Assembly: GCA_035279665.1 (NCBI GenBank)
Contig: DATEHI010000037.1
Coordinates: 1-20,048, forward strand
DNA: 20,048 bases
Direction: 5' to 3'
From: CF-13 sp035279665
GTDB taxonomy: Bacteria; Chloroflexota; Dormibacteria; CF-121
Below the pieces are notes generated by a model. It was not told the origin of the DNA and ran no database searches. It worked only from the letters and a program-made list of their open reading frames with translations. This document shows, piece after piece, positions 5,568-15,898 of the stretch. The translations under genes and the position numbers were made by a program. Position 1 is the first letter of the stretch. Every line of letters starts with the position of its first letter.

Positions 5568-8240
5568 TTACCAGTTTTCCTGAGGTCCAATCGTGGGCGG
5601 GGGACGCGACGTAACCACTATCGCTCCTCGCCTTGGCACTGAGTCGTTTCCGGACGCCGCGGCTGGGCCGACCAGTTCGTCCCGCACGATTTCCTTGGAT
5701 TGGCCAGGCAACGCTGGCACTTCTGCTTCTGGCTGGGGCGCTGAGTCTGGTGCGGCTTCTGCGCTGACCCGGGGCGGGACCGGGCGGTCACGCACGATCT
5801 GTGAAATGGCCGCCGCCTGCGCCAGGTCCAGGTCTGCTCCTTCCAGCAGGTCAGCAGAATGGATCACGCCGTCGGGGCCCATCAGACGGCAAAATCCATC
5901 GAGATCGCTTGCCGTGCTGCCAACGTCGCAAGTCTCGATCAGCCGCCGGATCGCATCCGTTGCCGGTGGAGCGTCGCGGGCGCATCGCATGACATCGTCA
6001 ACGAGATCCGGCCACTGCGCGCAGAAGACCAGCCATTCCACCAAGGCCCGCTGGCGGGGGGCCGTCATCGGCACTTCGGAGCGCTGCAGAAGGACTTTCG
6101 TCAGCCGGTGGACGTTGATCAGGCGCTTCAGCTCGCGCGGATTGCCCTTGATAAAGACTTTGAAATCGGCAAACGCTTGGAGTTCCTCCTGAGTGTCCTT
6201 GACGTTCTTCGGCACAAGCGTTCGGGTGCGCATGATGAGGCTGCGATCGAAGCCGAGCGGGCCCCGATCGTCGGAGTGACCGGCGGCACCAGCGCCACCA
6301 ACGCCTTGCCGCTGGTACTCGCTGCGCGCCTGGGCGCTGAACATTTGGCTGACGAAGTCGAATCGTGCTTCTGGAGACGTGGCCGGCAGATGAAAGGAGA
6401 GTTGGATGATCTTCCGCAAGTAACTCTCCGAGAAGCGGTCCGACTCGCGGTCGCCCGCCGCCAGGTGATAGTGATCGGCGATTGCCCGGTAGATCATGTC
6501 CGTGTCGATGCCCAGAAAGACGAAGAAGTCGCTGGCGCCGAGGATGAGGTTGATCGCCTGGAGGATCTCCATGATGTGATCCTGCGAGCACCGGTCCAGG
6601 TCGTCGATAAAGACGACGACCCGCGGGGCCCGCAACCGAGTCGCCACACTCGGCTTGCCCGGATAGAAGCGCTTAGTCACCGCGGTCCGAATGAACTCCA
6701 GGTCGGCCAGAACTTGGTGCTGAAAACCCAATTGATCTCGATAGGAACGTGGGCTCACATATTCCGCCACCCGTGTGGCGAGGGGCTTGGCGAGGAGATA
6801 GAAGCGCCAGACAATGACGGCAAGACCAACCGCCACAGGCGCCAGCGGAACCACTGCGCTGAGCCATGCGAGCCAATCGGGCAGCCTACCCCCGACCTGG
6901 GGTCGGAGTCCAAGGCCTGTGACAAGGAGAAGCAAAGCGACGATCGCGGTGGCCAACACCGGCGCGACAAATCCCCACCAGAACACGGCGCCTCGAAGCC
7001 GCGCAGCATAGACCGCCCGAGCCCATAGGCGTGCCCACCAAGGAATGACCCCCTCCAGCCTGCTCGTTACGGTAGCCGCCAGCCCTGCCCAGATCTGAGT
7101 CGCATTCTCGTATCGCCACGCGTTGAAGAGGACCGTAATCAGTTGCCGATGCGCCGTGATTTCCATATCGGCCAGCAAACGTTGACGGCGATCATCCAGC
7201 ACGGCCAGCTCCACCCCCAGTGCGTCCTGGCGGACTTCGTCGGTAGTGAGGAGCTCGTGCTCTTTCGCCTGGAACTCCCGCTCGAGACTTTCCAGCGCGG
7301 TGCCTAGTTCCGGCGCGACCTCTCCTGCCGCCTGCTTGATGAGCTCCTGACGAACCAGCTCCATGAACGATGACTTCCCCGAGCCCCAGGGCCCATGGAT
7401 CCCGATGGTTAGGGGATTGGTATCGGGGAGGAGCACAAGCCGTGAGAGGGCCGCGGCATAGCGGCCAATGTTCAACCGGTCACGCTTGGCCGGCTGGTCT
7501 CCGCTCAGAGCGGTTTCGGCATAACGTAGGAAACCCTCCTCAAGGGGAGGCACATCGGGGACGTCGAGATCGAGATAGCGGTTGGTGGCCAGAGCGTCAC
7601 TGGAGACTTGAAAGTCCGGCGGGGCGCCGGCGATGACGATGCCCACGCGAGATGGCAACGCGGGCAGTAGGCTGGCTGCGACCGTGGCCCAAGCACGGAT
7701 GTCTCCCGGCTGTTCGATTTCAGCGAAGAGAACCAGCTGCCCCTTGGTTGGCGGCGAGGATCCGACGCCCAATCCCAATTCTGTGAAGAACTCCGTGATC
7801 CACGAGGCTTCGAGCGAGCCCGTCGCCTTGAGTGCTCGCACGCGCTCGGTCCAGTCCCGCCTAGCGACGAGCCCTCCCCAGGATGTTTGGGTGACAACCG
7901 GCCCCCAAGCGGGCTGGAACTCACCGGCAAGGGTTGGCGGCGGACTTCCACTCGGCGGGAACTCGGCAATGCCAAGTAAGTCCGACGCAAAAGCCGCGAT
8001 CAGCGTACCCAGCGCTGGCCCCGAGCTTACGCGGTAGCGTGCTGTCAAACAGTCCTGTGGCGCCTCGTCTGTTGTGCAAATCGCCTGCAACTCCTGGAGG
8101 CTTCGTGTCTTGCGTGCGACGACGATGAACCCGCTGTTTGCTGCCGCTGAAGATGAGTTCGACACGGTACCGCCGCCGCGTAGCATCCCGAGAAACGCGT
8201 CACGGTATGGCTGGGCAGAACCCTGGGGCGCCTCGCTCAT
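5568..8240 (-). CDS. KAP-family P-loop NTPase with membrane insert
   Basis: 890 residues, ATG start; its ribosome-binding site TGAGGT (8247-8252) overlaps the stop of the preceding gene. Walker A is GPWGSGKSS (283-291), Walker B VVVFIDDLDRC (541-551), and FNAWRYENATQIWAGLA (372-388) is the motif typical of KAP NTPases. Between the Walker motifs are two hydrophobic segments (about 420-441 and 456-483), the membrane insertion known in this family, which should place the ATPase at the cytoplasmic face of the inner membrane. A helical, charged stretch (310-360) may form a coiled coil. The N-terminal 260 residues are not recognised, and the last ~80 are Pro/Ala-rich. KAP proteins include the animal Kidins220/ARMS and phage-exclusion protein PifA. 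This differs from the soluble AAA+ ATPase of known eCIS, so its place beside the fibre gene is notable. Confidence 0.88.
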   Translation of the reverse strand: MSEAPQGSAQPYRDAFLGMLRGGGTVSNSSSAAANSGFIVVARKTRSLQELQAICTTDEAPQDCLTARYRVSSGPALGTLIAAFASDLLGIAEFPPSGSPPPTLAGEFQPAWGPVVTQTSWGGLVARRDWTERVRALKATGSLEASWITEFFTELGLGVGSSPPTKGQLVLFAEIEQPGDIRAWATVAASLLPALPSRVGIVIAGAPPDFQVSSDALATNRYLDLDVPDVPPLEEGFLRYAETALSGDQPAKRDRLNIGRYAAALSRLVLLPDTNPLTIGIHGPWGSGKSSFMELVRQELIKQAAGEVAPELGTALESLEREFQAKEHELLTTDEVRQDALGVELAVLDDRRQRLLADMEITAHRQLITVLFNAWRYENATQIWAGLAATVTSRLEGVIPWWARLWARAVYAARLRGAVFWWGFVAPVLATAIVALLLLVTGLGLRPQVGGRLPDWLAWLSAVVPLAPVAVGLAVIVWRFYLLAKPLATRVAEYVSPRSYRDQLGFQHQVLADLEFIRTAVTKRFYPGKPSVATRLRAPRVVVFIDDLDRCSQDHIMEILQAINLILGASDFFVFLGIDTDMIYRAIADHYHLAAGDRESDRFSESYLRKIIQLSFHLPATSPEARFDFVSQMFSAQARSEYQRQGVGGAGAAGHSDDRGPLGFDRSLIMRTRTLVPKNVKDTQEELQAFADFKVFIKGNPRELKRLINVHRLTKVLLQRSEVPMTAPRQRALVEWLVFCAQWPDLVDDVMRCARDAPPATDAIRRLIETCDVGSTASDLDGFCRLMGPDGVIHSADLLEGADLDLAQAAAISQIVRDRPVPPRVSAEAAPDSAPQPEAEVPALPGQSKEIVRDELVGPAAASGNDSVPRRGAIVVTSRPPPTIGPQENW

Positions 8241-8249
8241 CGGATTACC

Positions 8250-8474
8250 TCATCTGCCATCCCCTGCGCCACTCGACTGGCCGACACCAATTGCCTCCTC
8301 GAGGGTCGCAGCGTCCTGGTGGCCATTGGTCGCCACCATTTGCTCCAGCACGTCGATCGCGCCCGAAAGCCGCAGCAGCGTATCCCTCAACTCGGCACGT
8401 TTTTGGTCGAGCATGAGCAATTGCTTCTCACCGGCTTCGAACCGCTCATGAAGATCGCGTAGTTTCTGTTCCAC
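8250..8474 (-). CDS. Small coiled-coil protein, 74 aa
   Basis: GTG start with a very good ribosome-binding site (GGAGGA at 8481-8486, six bases upstream). Residues 1-47 form an amphipathic helix with heptad-like leucines (KLRDLHERFEAGEKQLLMLD, then LRDTLLRLSGAIDVLEQMV), predicted to be a coiled coil; the tail is short, polar and Gly-rich. There is no catalytic motif or signal peptide. Its position 9 bases before the KAP NTPase and 20 bases after the fibre gene suggests an adaptor, fibre chaperone or NTPase partner. This role is a guess from context. Confidence 0.75.
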   Translation of the reverse strand: MEQKLRDLHERFEAGEKQLLMLDQKRAELRDTLLRLSGAIDVLEQMVATNGHQDAATLEEAIGVGQSSGAGDGR

Positions 8475-8494
8475 TTGTCTTCCTCCGGAATGTG

Positions 8495-10048
<1,554 letters not shown>

Positions 10049-10050
10049 GG

Positions 10051-13000
10051 TTATCCCTCCTTTCTTGGCGGCAAGAATGGCCGCCGCATGCGATAGGCCG
10101 GGTAGGTATAAGTTGGAAATGTCTCGGTTGACGCCACGCGAAACTCCATCACGTGCTGGCGAAGCTCATCGGTGATGACCTCGACCCCGATCGGGTGAAA
10201 GTTGGCCACGATATTCATGATCAGGTCATACTGGTCCTTCCGGATCAGGCCAGTCGCGCCCAGCTGCGAGAGAAGCGCGGGATTCACCCGCACGCGGAAC
10301 TGGTACGGATCAACGAGGTCGCCGGCCCGGGGCTGCACGTAGAAGGCCTTCAGCATGACTCCGCCCGGTGCGGTGCCCGTCAGATCGACATGCGAGCTGA
10401 CGTCCGAACTCAGCGTTGCGTCGCCCAGGGCGACACCATCGACCTTGCGCAGGGCCGACACCGTCCACGACACGCGCTCGCCGAGTCCCGACCCCAGCAG
10501 CACGCTCTGCACGATGGTCGAGCGGCTGGTGCCAACGGCACTCGGATCGATAACCGTAATGCGACCATCGTCCGGCGCGACGGCGACCAGCACATTGAGG
10601 TAGCTCGCTCCCAGCGGGCTTGGCACCAGCACAGCGACTCCGCGGTCCAGCGGAATGCTCTTCGTCGCCTCCGTCGAGTTCTCGTCCGATGGAACTATCA
10701 GTAGTTGCGTGAGGTTGGCGCACGCAACAAAGAGGTGGTGCTCATCAGTACTGATCGCCAGCGCCTGCGGACGAACACCGGCGGCGAGCCGGATCGCCCC
10801 GACCTGGGCGTAGTTGCTGGTCTGGAAGACCTGGATGGAATCATCATTGGCGCACGAGACATAGAGTCGGGACCCGTCGGGTTTGGCGAGGAGGGCCATC
10901 GCGCCGGTGACCGGCATCGCCAGGGTGACGGTGACCTGGAGCGAGGCCTCCAGCAGAACTCGGACCGTTCCGGTGCCGGCATCAGCCACGTAGAGATGAA
11001 GGCCGTCGGGAGACAGGGCGATGGCAAACGGAGCCAACCCGATCGTTGCCGAGTTGACCTTGGCGTTGGTGGCGGTCGCATAGGTGGCGACGATGGCGTC
11101 ACCGATGCAGGCGACGTACACCTTTGACTGATCCGGGCGGCGGGCGATGGCGTGTGGCGTTTTCCCGGGGAGCAGGGTTGCTGTGACTTGCAGAGTGTTT
11201 CGATCGATCACGCTGACGCTGTCCGAGCCAGCGTTCACCACGTAGAGCGAGCCCGTGGTCGCCGCCAGCGCCACCGGCCGGTGTCCCGCCGGGATCGGTG
11301 CATGGAGCTCGGCCCCCGGCAGTGATGCCGCTGACGGCGCCGTGAGCTGCAGGGGCGTGACATCGTCCGTACCCTCGTTGGCAACGTAGAGCAATGCCCC
11401 GTCGGGCGAGAAGCAGGCGGCAGGCGGCTTCGCCTTCGGGAGGATGTCGACATGCAGCGGCGCACTCGCAGGATGGAGTCGATCGCGCACGCGTACCTCG
11501 TCCGTGGCCGACCCGACATCGTCGCGGATATCGACGCCAATCAGTTCGCCGCCCCAGACCGACACGTGGAGGACCTGGGGCGGCCCGGCCTCGATGCGGA
11601 TGAAATCGAAGCCCGCCTGGAATGCCCGCGCCGCGAGGGTGGGCAGCGGCAGCGATGAGTGCGTAAGGTCCAGCGCGCGACCCTGAGCATGCAGGTCGGT
11701 CGCCGCCGGGTCGTAGGCGCGCACGACCGTGAGCGCCGGCGGTACGAGGGGAATCAACTGGTTGAGGGCAGCCGATGCGGCGCGATCCATCCGCCGCCTC
11801 AAGGGATCTGAGCCATAACTGATCACTGGGACCAGACCGCTGTCGTCGTCTCTCACGACCAGGTAGGTCGGTTGGAAGTACGATGAAAGCAACCCGCTGG
11901 CGCTGTCTTCCGATGCGCCGCGCTGCCCTGCCCCGCTGGTCGACTCTCCCATCCCGAGGGCGGTATCGGCCAGGGCGATGCGCACGTCGCTCGTGGCCGT
12001 CGCGCGATGCCGCTCGCGTGTCACATCCGCCCGGACGAGCAGATTGCCGGCTTTGGTGCCGCGAAAGACGGGCTGGTGCCCAGACGATTCGGCAACGAGG
12101 TTGCCGGTGGTTTGGTCGACGAAGCCACCGTCGCCCTCGCCACAGCGGATAAGGCGCCAGTTGATCTGGACGTCCGCCAGCCCCGGGTCCGGATTCAGGT
12201 AGAGCGCCACGTCGGCCTGGAGGAACGGTGGCGGCCCACCTCCGGGCAGAACGGGCCGGCCGGCCACCTGGATCGTGAAGGCCTCGCGCTTCCCCTGCGC
12301 GACGAAGACCTCATCGACGACGGTGCGCTCGACGTAGTCGAAGCCCGCCGCGTGGGCTCGCGCCGCCAGATCACCCGGACCGACCAGGCTGTGCGTCAGG
12401 CGCAGCGCCCGGCCGACCCTGTGGAGATTGAGCTGCCGAGGCTCGTATAGCGTCCCGGACTCATAGCCGCTGATGATCGTCAATCCCTGGCCGGCTCGAT
12501 CGAGCAGACGGTTGAGCGCGTCGGCGACGCCAACCTGCATCCAGCGCGCGCCCTCGTTCGAGTAGGCCGCGCGCGGATCATCGTGCCGGAGTAGCCAGGC
12601 CGCATCGAAATCAGGATCGTCGTCCGCGGTGCCAGCCGCCTGATCGACGGTGACCCGCATGTTGCCATCAGCGGCGATGCTCTGGCCGTGCCGCAACTCC
12701 GCCGGCAGGACGCGAAGGAAACGGGTAGCCTGCGCGATGCCTCGCGTCGCTTCCTCGATCAGGAACGACTGCCCGGCAACGCCCGCCGCACCATCGAGGG
12801 TGACCAATCCATTGACGGTGTCCTGGATCGCTTGCGGCGTCGGGAGAATCCAGCGCTGGAACATCCCGAGACGCTTGCGATACTCCTCGTTCCCCTCGCC
12901 AGTGACCGGGTGGAACGAGGTTCGCGCGACTTTCGACAGGCGGACCTCATCGATGGTCCCGAGGAACTGGGCGTCCTGGTCGACGGTACCGGCCGTCGTC

Positions 13001-14187
13001 GTAACGCGCTCCACTCCGTACCCGATCACGAGCGGTTCGGTGTTCGTCAACGGGCCCACGGCACCAGAGCCGGTGCTGACGACCTGGCCGTCGAGATAGA
13101 GGCGCGCGATGGTCAGCGTCGATCGGCGCTCGATGACCCCGGCGACGTGGTGGAAGATCCCATCGCCCAGGTCGCGGTCGGCGAAGAGCTCGATGCTGCC
13201 GCCGGCCCCGTCGGAGAGCGAGAAACGGACGTTGCTGTCGATGCCGCGATACGGGCCGACCGCCAACGCCCACCCGACCCGCGCCGGCAGGTTGAGCGAG
13301 GCGCGCTTGGCGACAACACCGCCGCCCTTTCCATCCATCCGCGTCGCCGGCCGGAGCATGGCTTCTACGGTGAAACTCGCTGCGGCAGGAAGGGCGAAAT
13401 CCGCATGATCTGGCGCAGTGATGAAGGTGCCACCGGTCGCGGCCGTGAACTCGAAGGCGGTATTGAAGCGGCCCGGCCGTCCGCTGAACGCGCCATGGTT
13501 GGTGGCCGGGTGGCCCAGGCTGCCGTCCGGGCGAGGTGCGTCGGCAACCTGGGTCTGCGCCGGCTGCAGCACGTCGTCGAGGTGGTAGAGCGCGAGCGTA
13601 TCGCCCTCGAACGAGTAGGCGACCGCGGGAAAGCGTGGAATCCCCAGGTCGTTGCCCAGTAGATCGAGGCTCGCGATCATCGCCTGGTGGCGATCGCGCT
13701 GCGCTGTGACCCGGTCGAGCGTCCCGCGCAGTTCCTCGTACTCGGCGCCCACGACCCAGAGGACCTTCGCGAGGTTGCCCAGAACGGCCACGATCCGCCA
13801 GGCCCCCGCTGCCATCGTCGGCGCCGATGCCGGCTGCGCGCGCAGGCTGGCCAGACGCGTCAGCGCGGTCGCTGCGATCGGGATGGCGATCGAGACGCCG
13901 GCAAACTGCCCGGCGGGAACGCGCACCACCGCCGGACTTGCGGCACCGTAATCGATCGAGATGTCGAGGTCCTCGGTAGGAGAAAACTGCGGGATCAGCA
14001 GATATCGCGGCGCCTCGGGCAGGCGCTCGTACGCGTGCTGGTACTCACCGAAGTCGTAGGCCCCGATGGGGATGGTTCCGTCGACGGCCACGGCGACGAA
14101 GTCGAGGTGCAGCTCCTGGGTTTCCATGCCGCGCGCGAACGGCTGGGTGATGGCCTGCCGCATGACATCGATGGTCGCCACGCTCAT
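10051..14187 (-). CDS. Giant baseplate-associated mosaic protein: LamG + two Hedgehog-like domains + seven-bladed YVTN-type propeller
   Basis: 1378 residues; ATG overlaps the stop of the J-like gene (ATGA). The N-terminal 185 residues resemble a gpI/Afp12-like wedge-binding region. Residues 190-420 are a LamG/concanavalin-like domain (AFEFTAATGGTFITAPD, SFTVEAMLRP, HHVAGVIE, LYLDGQVV, GTIDEVRLSKVAR). Residues 432-462 (EEYRKRLGMFQRWILPTP) are typical of phage tail proteins of this type. Residues 545-633 and 790-880 are two related Hedgehog-N/DD-peptidase-like domains, separated by an Ig-like stretch. The second keeps H833, D840, E866 and H874; the first has lost most. Residues 915-1215 hold seven YVTN-type repeats (LYVANEGTDDV, LYVVNAGSDSVSVID, LYVADAGTGTVRV and others). 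The end resembles phage baseplate C-termini. Likely role: attaches to the J-like wedge and reaches out for target contact, perhaps with peptidase activity. Confidence 0.8.
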   Translation of the reverse strand: MSVATIDVMRQAITQPFARGMETQELHLDFVAVAVDGTIPIGAYDFGEYQHAYERLPEAPRYLLIPQFSPTEDLDISIDYGAASPAVVRVPAGQFAGVSIAIPIAATALTRLASLRAQPASAPTMAAGAWRIVAVLGNLAKVLWVVGAEYEELRGTLDRVTAQRDRHQAMIASLDLLGNDLGIPRFPAVAYSFEGDTLALYHLDDVLQPAQTQVADAPRPDGSLGHPATNHGAFSGRPGRFNTAFEFTAATGGTFITAPDHADFALPAAASFTVEAMLRPATRMDGKGGGVVAKRASLNLPARVGWALAVGPYRGIDSNVRFSLSDGAGGSIELFADRDLGDGIFHHVAGVIERRSTLTIARLYLDGQVVSTGSGAVGPLTNTEPLVIGYGVERVTTTAGTVDQDAQFLGTIDEVRLSKVARTSFHPVTGEGNEEYRKRLGMFQRWILPTPQAIQDTVNGLVTLDGAAGVAGQSFLIEEATRGIAQATRFLRVLPAELRHGQSIAADGNMRVTVDQAAGTADDDPDFDAAWLLRHDDPRAAYSNEGARWMQVGVADALNRLLDRAGQGLTIISGYESGTLYEPRQLNLHRVGRALRLTHSLVGPGDLAARAHAAGFDYVERTVVDEVFVAQGKREAFTIQVAGRPVLPGGGPPPFLQADVALYLNPDPGLADVQINWRLIRCGEGDGGFVDQTTGNLVAESSGHQPVFRGTKAGNLLVRADVTRERHRATATSDVRIALADTALGMGESTSGAGQRGASEDSASGLLSSYFQPTYLVVRDDDSGLVPVISYGSDPLRRRMDRAASAALNQLIPLVPPALTVVRAYDPAATDLHAQGRALDLTHSSLPLPTLAARAFQAGFDFIRIEAGPPQVLHVSVWGGELIGVDIRDDVGSATDEVRVRDRLHPASAPLHVDILPKAKPPAACFSPDGALLYVANEGTDDVTPLQLTAPSAASLPGAELHAPIPAGHRPVALAATTGSLYVVNAGSDSVSVIDRNTLQVTATLLPGKTPHAIARRPDQSKVYVACIGDAIVATYATATNAKVNSATIGLAPFAIALSPDGLHLYVADAGTGTVRVLLEASLQVTVTLAMPVTGAMALLAKPDGSRLYVSCANDDSIQVFQTSNYAQVGAIRLAAGVRPQALAISTDEHHLFVACANLTQLLIVPSDENSTEATKSIPLDRGVAVLVPSPLGASYLNVLVAVAPDDGRITVIDPSAVGTSRSTIVQSVLLGSGLGERVSWTVSALRKVDGVALGDATLSSDVSSHVDLTGTAPGGVMLKAFYVQPRAGDLVDPYQFRVRVNPALLSQLGATGLIRKDQYDLIMNIVANFHPIGVEVITDELRQHVMEFRVASTETFPTYTYPAYRMRRPFLPPRKEG

Positions 14188-15494
14188 CGATCGACAACCT
14201 TGATGTCGATCAGCTTGGAGTCGATGCGGAAGTACGCCACCTCATCCGCTGCGAGCGAGATGTTCTCGCCGACTGCCGCCTCGACGGTCTGCCGGAAGAC
14301 CGCGTCCCCGAAGCTGATTTCGGAGAACACCGGTGGGCAGCGACGCAGATGGAGGTCCTGCACGTCGACGACGCCGGGCGCCGTCCGGGCGAGAACGAGA
14401 ACGTCGGAGTGGAGGACATCGCGCCCCAGTCTCAGGTTCGAGACGTATTGGTGGACCCCGGCCAGGATGTGCGCCTCGATGGCATTGCGGTCGTGACCCG
14501 CCTCGACCAGCAGCGTCGCACGGGTCCCGATCTCGACCTGGTTTGCGGCAATGACGTTGGGGAAGATGGAGACCGGCCGGACCTCCTTCATCGCCTGCAC
14601 CACCCGTTCATAGAGTCCGGCAATGCCGCTCTGCGTCCGCCACGGCCAGCCCGGCTCACCGGCCACCACGATGTCGAAGTAATAGGGGGTGCCGAGCCGG
14701 CGGTCGGTTGAGAAGACGCGCTGCCCGAAGGCAAACGTATTGAAGTAACTCTGACCGACGTCGACGCCGCCGAGCGGATCGAAGACGCGGCAGTCTCGCA
14801 CCCCGTCGACGTCACGCACCACGGCCTGGACACGTTCGAGCGTCCAGAGCGATCGAGGGTAACCGAGTAGACGGGCGCGGTAGTCGTCATCGGATTCCAT
14901 CAGCTCCCCGCCGCTGAACGGCGCCGGGTTGGTCGGCGTCACGGTGGCAGCGCCCAGGTCCAGGTAGAAGCGGGCGTGGTCGGCGTTGAGCACCGTCACT
15001 TGCGCGGCGGCCACGTTGCCGGCTGGCCCCCGCTCCATCGCCTCGGCGGCGACCATCTGCTGGGCGTTCGCGGCCGTGAGGATAACCGGCTGCAAAGTGC
15101 GGAAGTGGATGCGCGTGGCCGGAGCGACCGCGCTGGTCTCGAATAACGTCCCATCGGGCAACAGGTAGCTGCGCGCCGGCTGGCCGTTGGCGAGCGTCAG
15201 CTGCAGGCTGCCCGTCGCACGGAGATTTTCACGCGCGACACCGATGTCCTCACCCAGCAGGTCGAGACTCGGGCCTTCAGCAGTGGAAATGAAGTTCGCG
15301 TAGTACTGGGCCTCCATCGCTTTCCAGGTCTCGTTCGCCTCGGTCGCCACGGCTTCGAGAATCTTTCGCAAGGGACTGGTGGCCGAGAGGTCGACGTTGT
15401 CGAACATCTGCCTCGCGCGCGTCATGCCGTCGTTCAAGATGTCCGTTACGCCCTTGGGAATGAAGCCCTCGTCTGTGACGCCGAATCCGCTCAT
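14184..15494 (-). CDS. Baseplate J-like wedge protein (Afp11/gp6-like)
   Basis: 436 residues, ATG start 4 bases after the gp25-like gene's neighbour boundary, with a GGGGGA ribosome-binding site. The sequence has the order expected for the baseplate J family: an N-terminal helical part, the motif TAEGPSLDLLGEDIGVAREN (71-90), an RGPAGNVAAAQVTVL segment (153-167), the FSGGELMESDDDYRARLL motif (194-211) where the conserved G...E.D..YR..L pattern sits, and a C-terminal DLHL/RRCPP part. J-like proteins form the outer ring of the baseplate wedge in P2, T4 (gp6) and eCIS particles. It lies directly after the gp25-like gene, as in most such clusters, and overlaps the next gene by ATGA, indicating translational coupling. 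Confidence 0.92.
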   Translation of the reverse strand: MSGFGVTDEGFIPKGVTDILNDGMTRARQMFDNVDLSATSPLRKILEAVATEANETWKAMEAQYYANFISTAEGPSLDLLGEDIGVARENLRATGSLQLTLANGQPARSYLLPDGTLFETSAVAPATRIHFRTLQPVILTAANAQQMVAAEAMERGPAGNVAAAQVTVLNADHARFYLDLGAATVTPTNPAPFSGGELMESDDDYRARLLGYPRSLWTLERVQAVVRDVDGVRDCRVFDPLGGVDVGQSYFNTFAFGQRVFSTDRRLGTPYYFDIVVAGEPGWPWRTQSGIAGLYERVVQAMKEVRPVSIFPNVIAANQVEIGTRATLLVEAGHDRNAIEAHILAGVHQYVSNLRLGRDVLHSDVLVLARTAPGVVDVQDLHLRRCPPVFSEISFGDAVFRQTVEAAVGENISLAADEVAYFRIDSKLIDIKVVDR

Positions 15495-15498
15495 GTCA

Positions 15499-15888
15499 TC
15501 ATCCCCCGAGCCTGAGTCCGATCGTGGCCGGCAGGCTGTCGGTGGAAATTACGGTCACGTCGACCGGCCAGGTGCGCCGATATCCGTCACGCGCGGGCCT
15601 GAATTGGATGTCGCGCACTTCGCGCACCCGCCGATCGCCACTGAGCGTTCGAACCAGGTTCAGGCTGATCAGGTCCTGACGCGCTCGCGTGTTCATTGAC
15701 CCGCCGAAGATCGCGCTCAGGTCGAAGCCGTAGGTCGGGCTGAAGATATCGGTGGCAAACGGCGTGAAGACTCGCAGCGTGAGGCCCTGGATCAGGTTGG
15801 GCAGCCCGCGCACCTCCACGAGCGATCCGCCCTGGATCACCAGGTCTCCCTCATCGACCAGCAAGCTCGTGCCGTAGCTGTCCGCCAT
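15499..15888 (-). CDS. gp25/GPW-like baseplate wedge protein (Afp9-like)
   Basis: 129 residues from ATG 15888. The frame is open to 15924, but the ATG at 15888 has a perfect AGGAG seven bases upstream (15896-15900) that overlaps the stop of the PAAR-like gene, and gives the usual family length. The family pattern is seen in NLIQGLTLRVFTPFATDIFS (about 31-50), PTYGFDLSAIFGG and the C-terminal beta part WPVDVTVISTDSLPATIGL. gp25-like proteins join the wedge to the first sheath ring and have a lysozyme-related fold without catalysis. The order PAAR, gp25, J matches known contractile-tail clusters. Confidence 0.85.
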   Translation of the reverse strand: MADSYGTSLLVDEGDLVIQGGSLVEVRGLPNLIQGLTLRVFTPFATDIFSPTYGFDLSAIFGGSMNTRARQDLISLNLVRTLSGDRRVREVRDIQFRPARDGYRRTWPVDVTVISTDSLPATIGLRLGG

Positions 15889-15898
15889 TCGGTTTCTC

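Noticed and set aside
5859..7028. 389-residue plus-strand frame antisense to the KAP NTPase gene
   Set aside because: It has no recognisable motif and lies opposite a gene with complete Walker and KAP motifs; long antisense frames are common at this G+C content.
12688..13662. 324-residue plus-strand frame antisense to the baseplate mosaic protein
   Set aside because: Composition is Arg/Asp/Glu-heavy without hydrophobic core pattern; the minus-strand frame carries the LamG pattern through the same bases.
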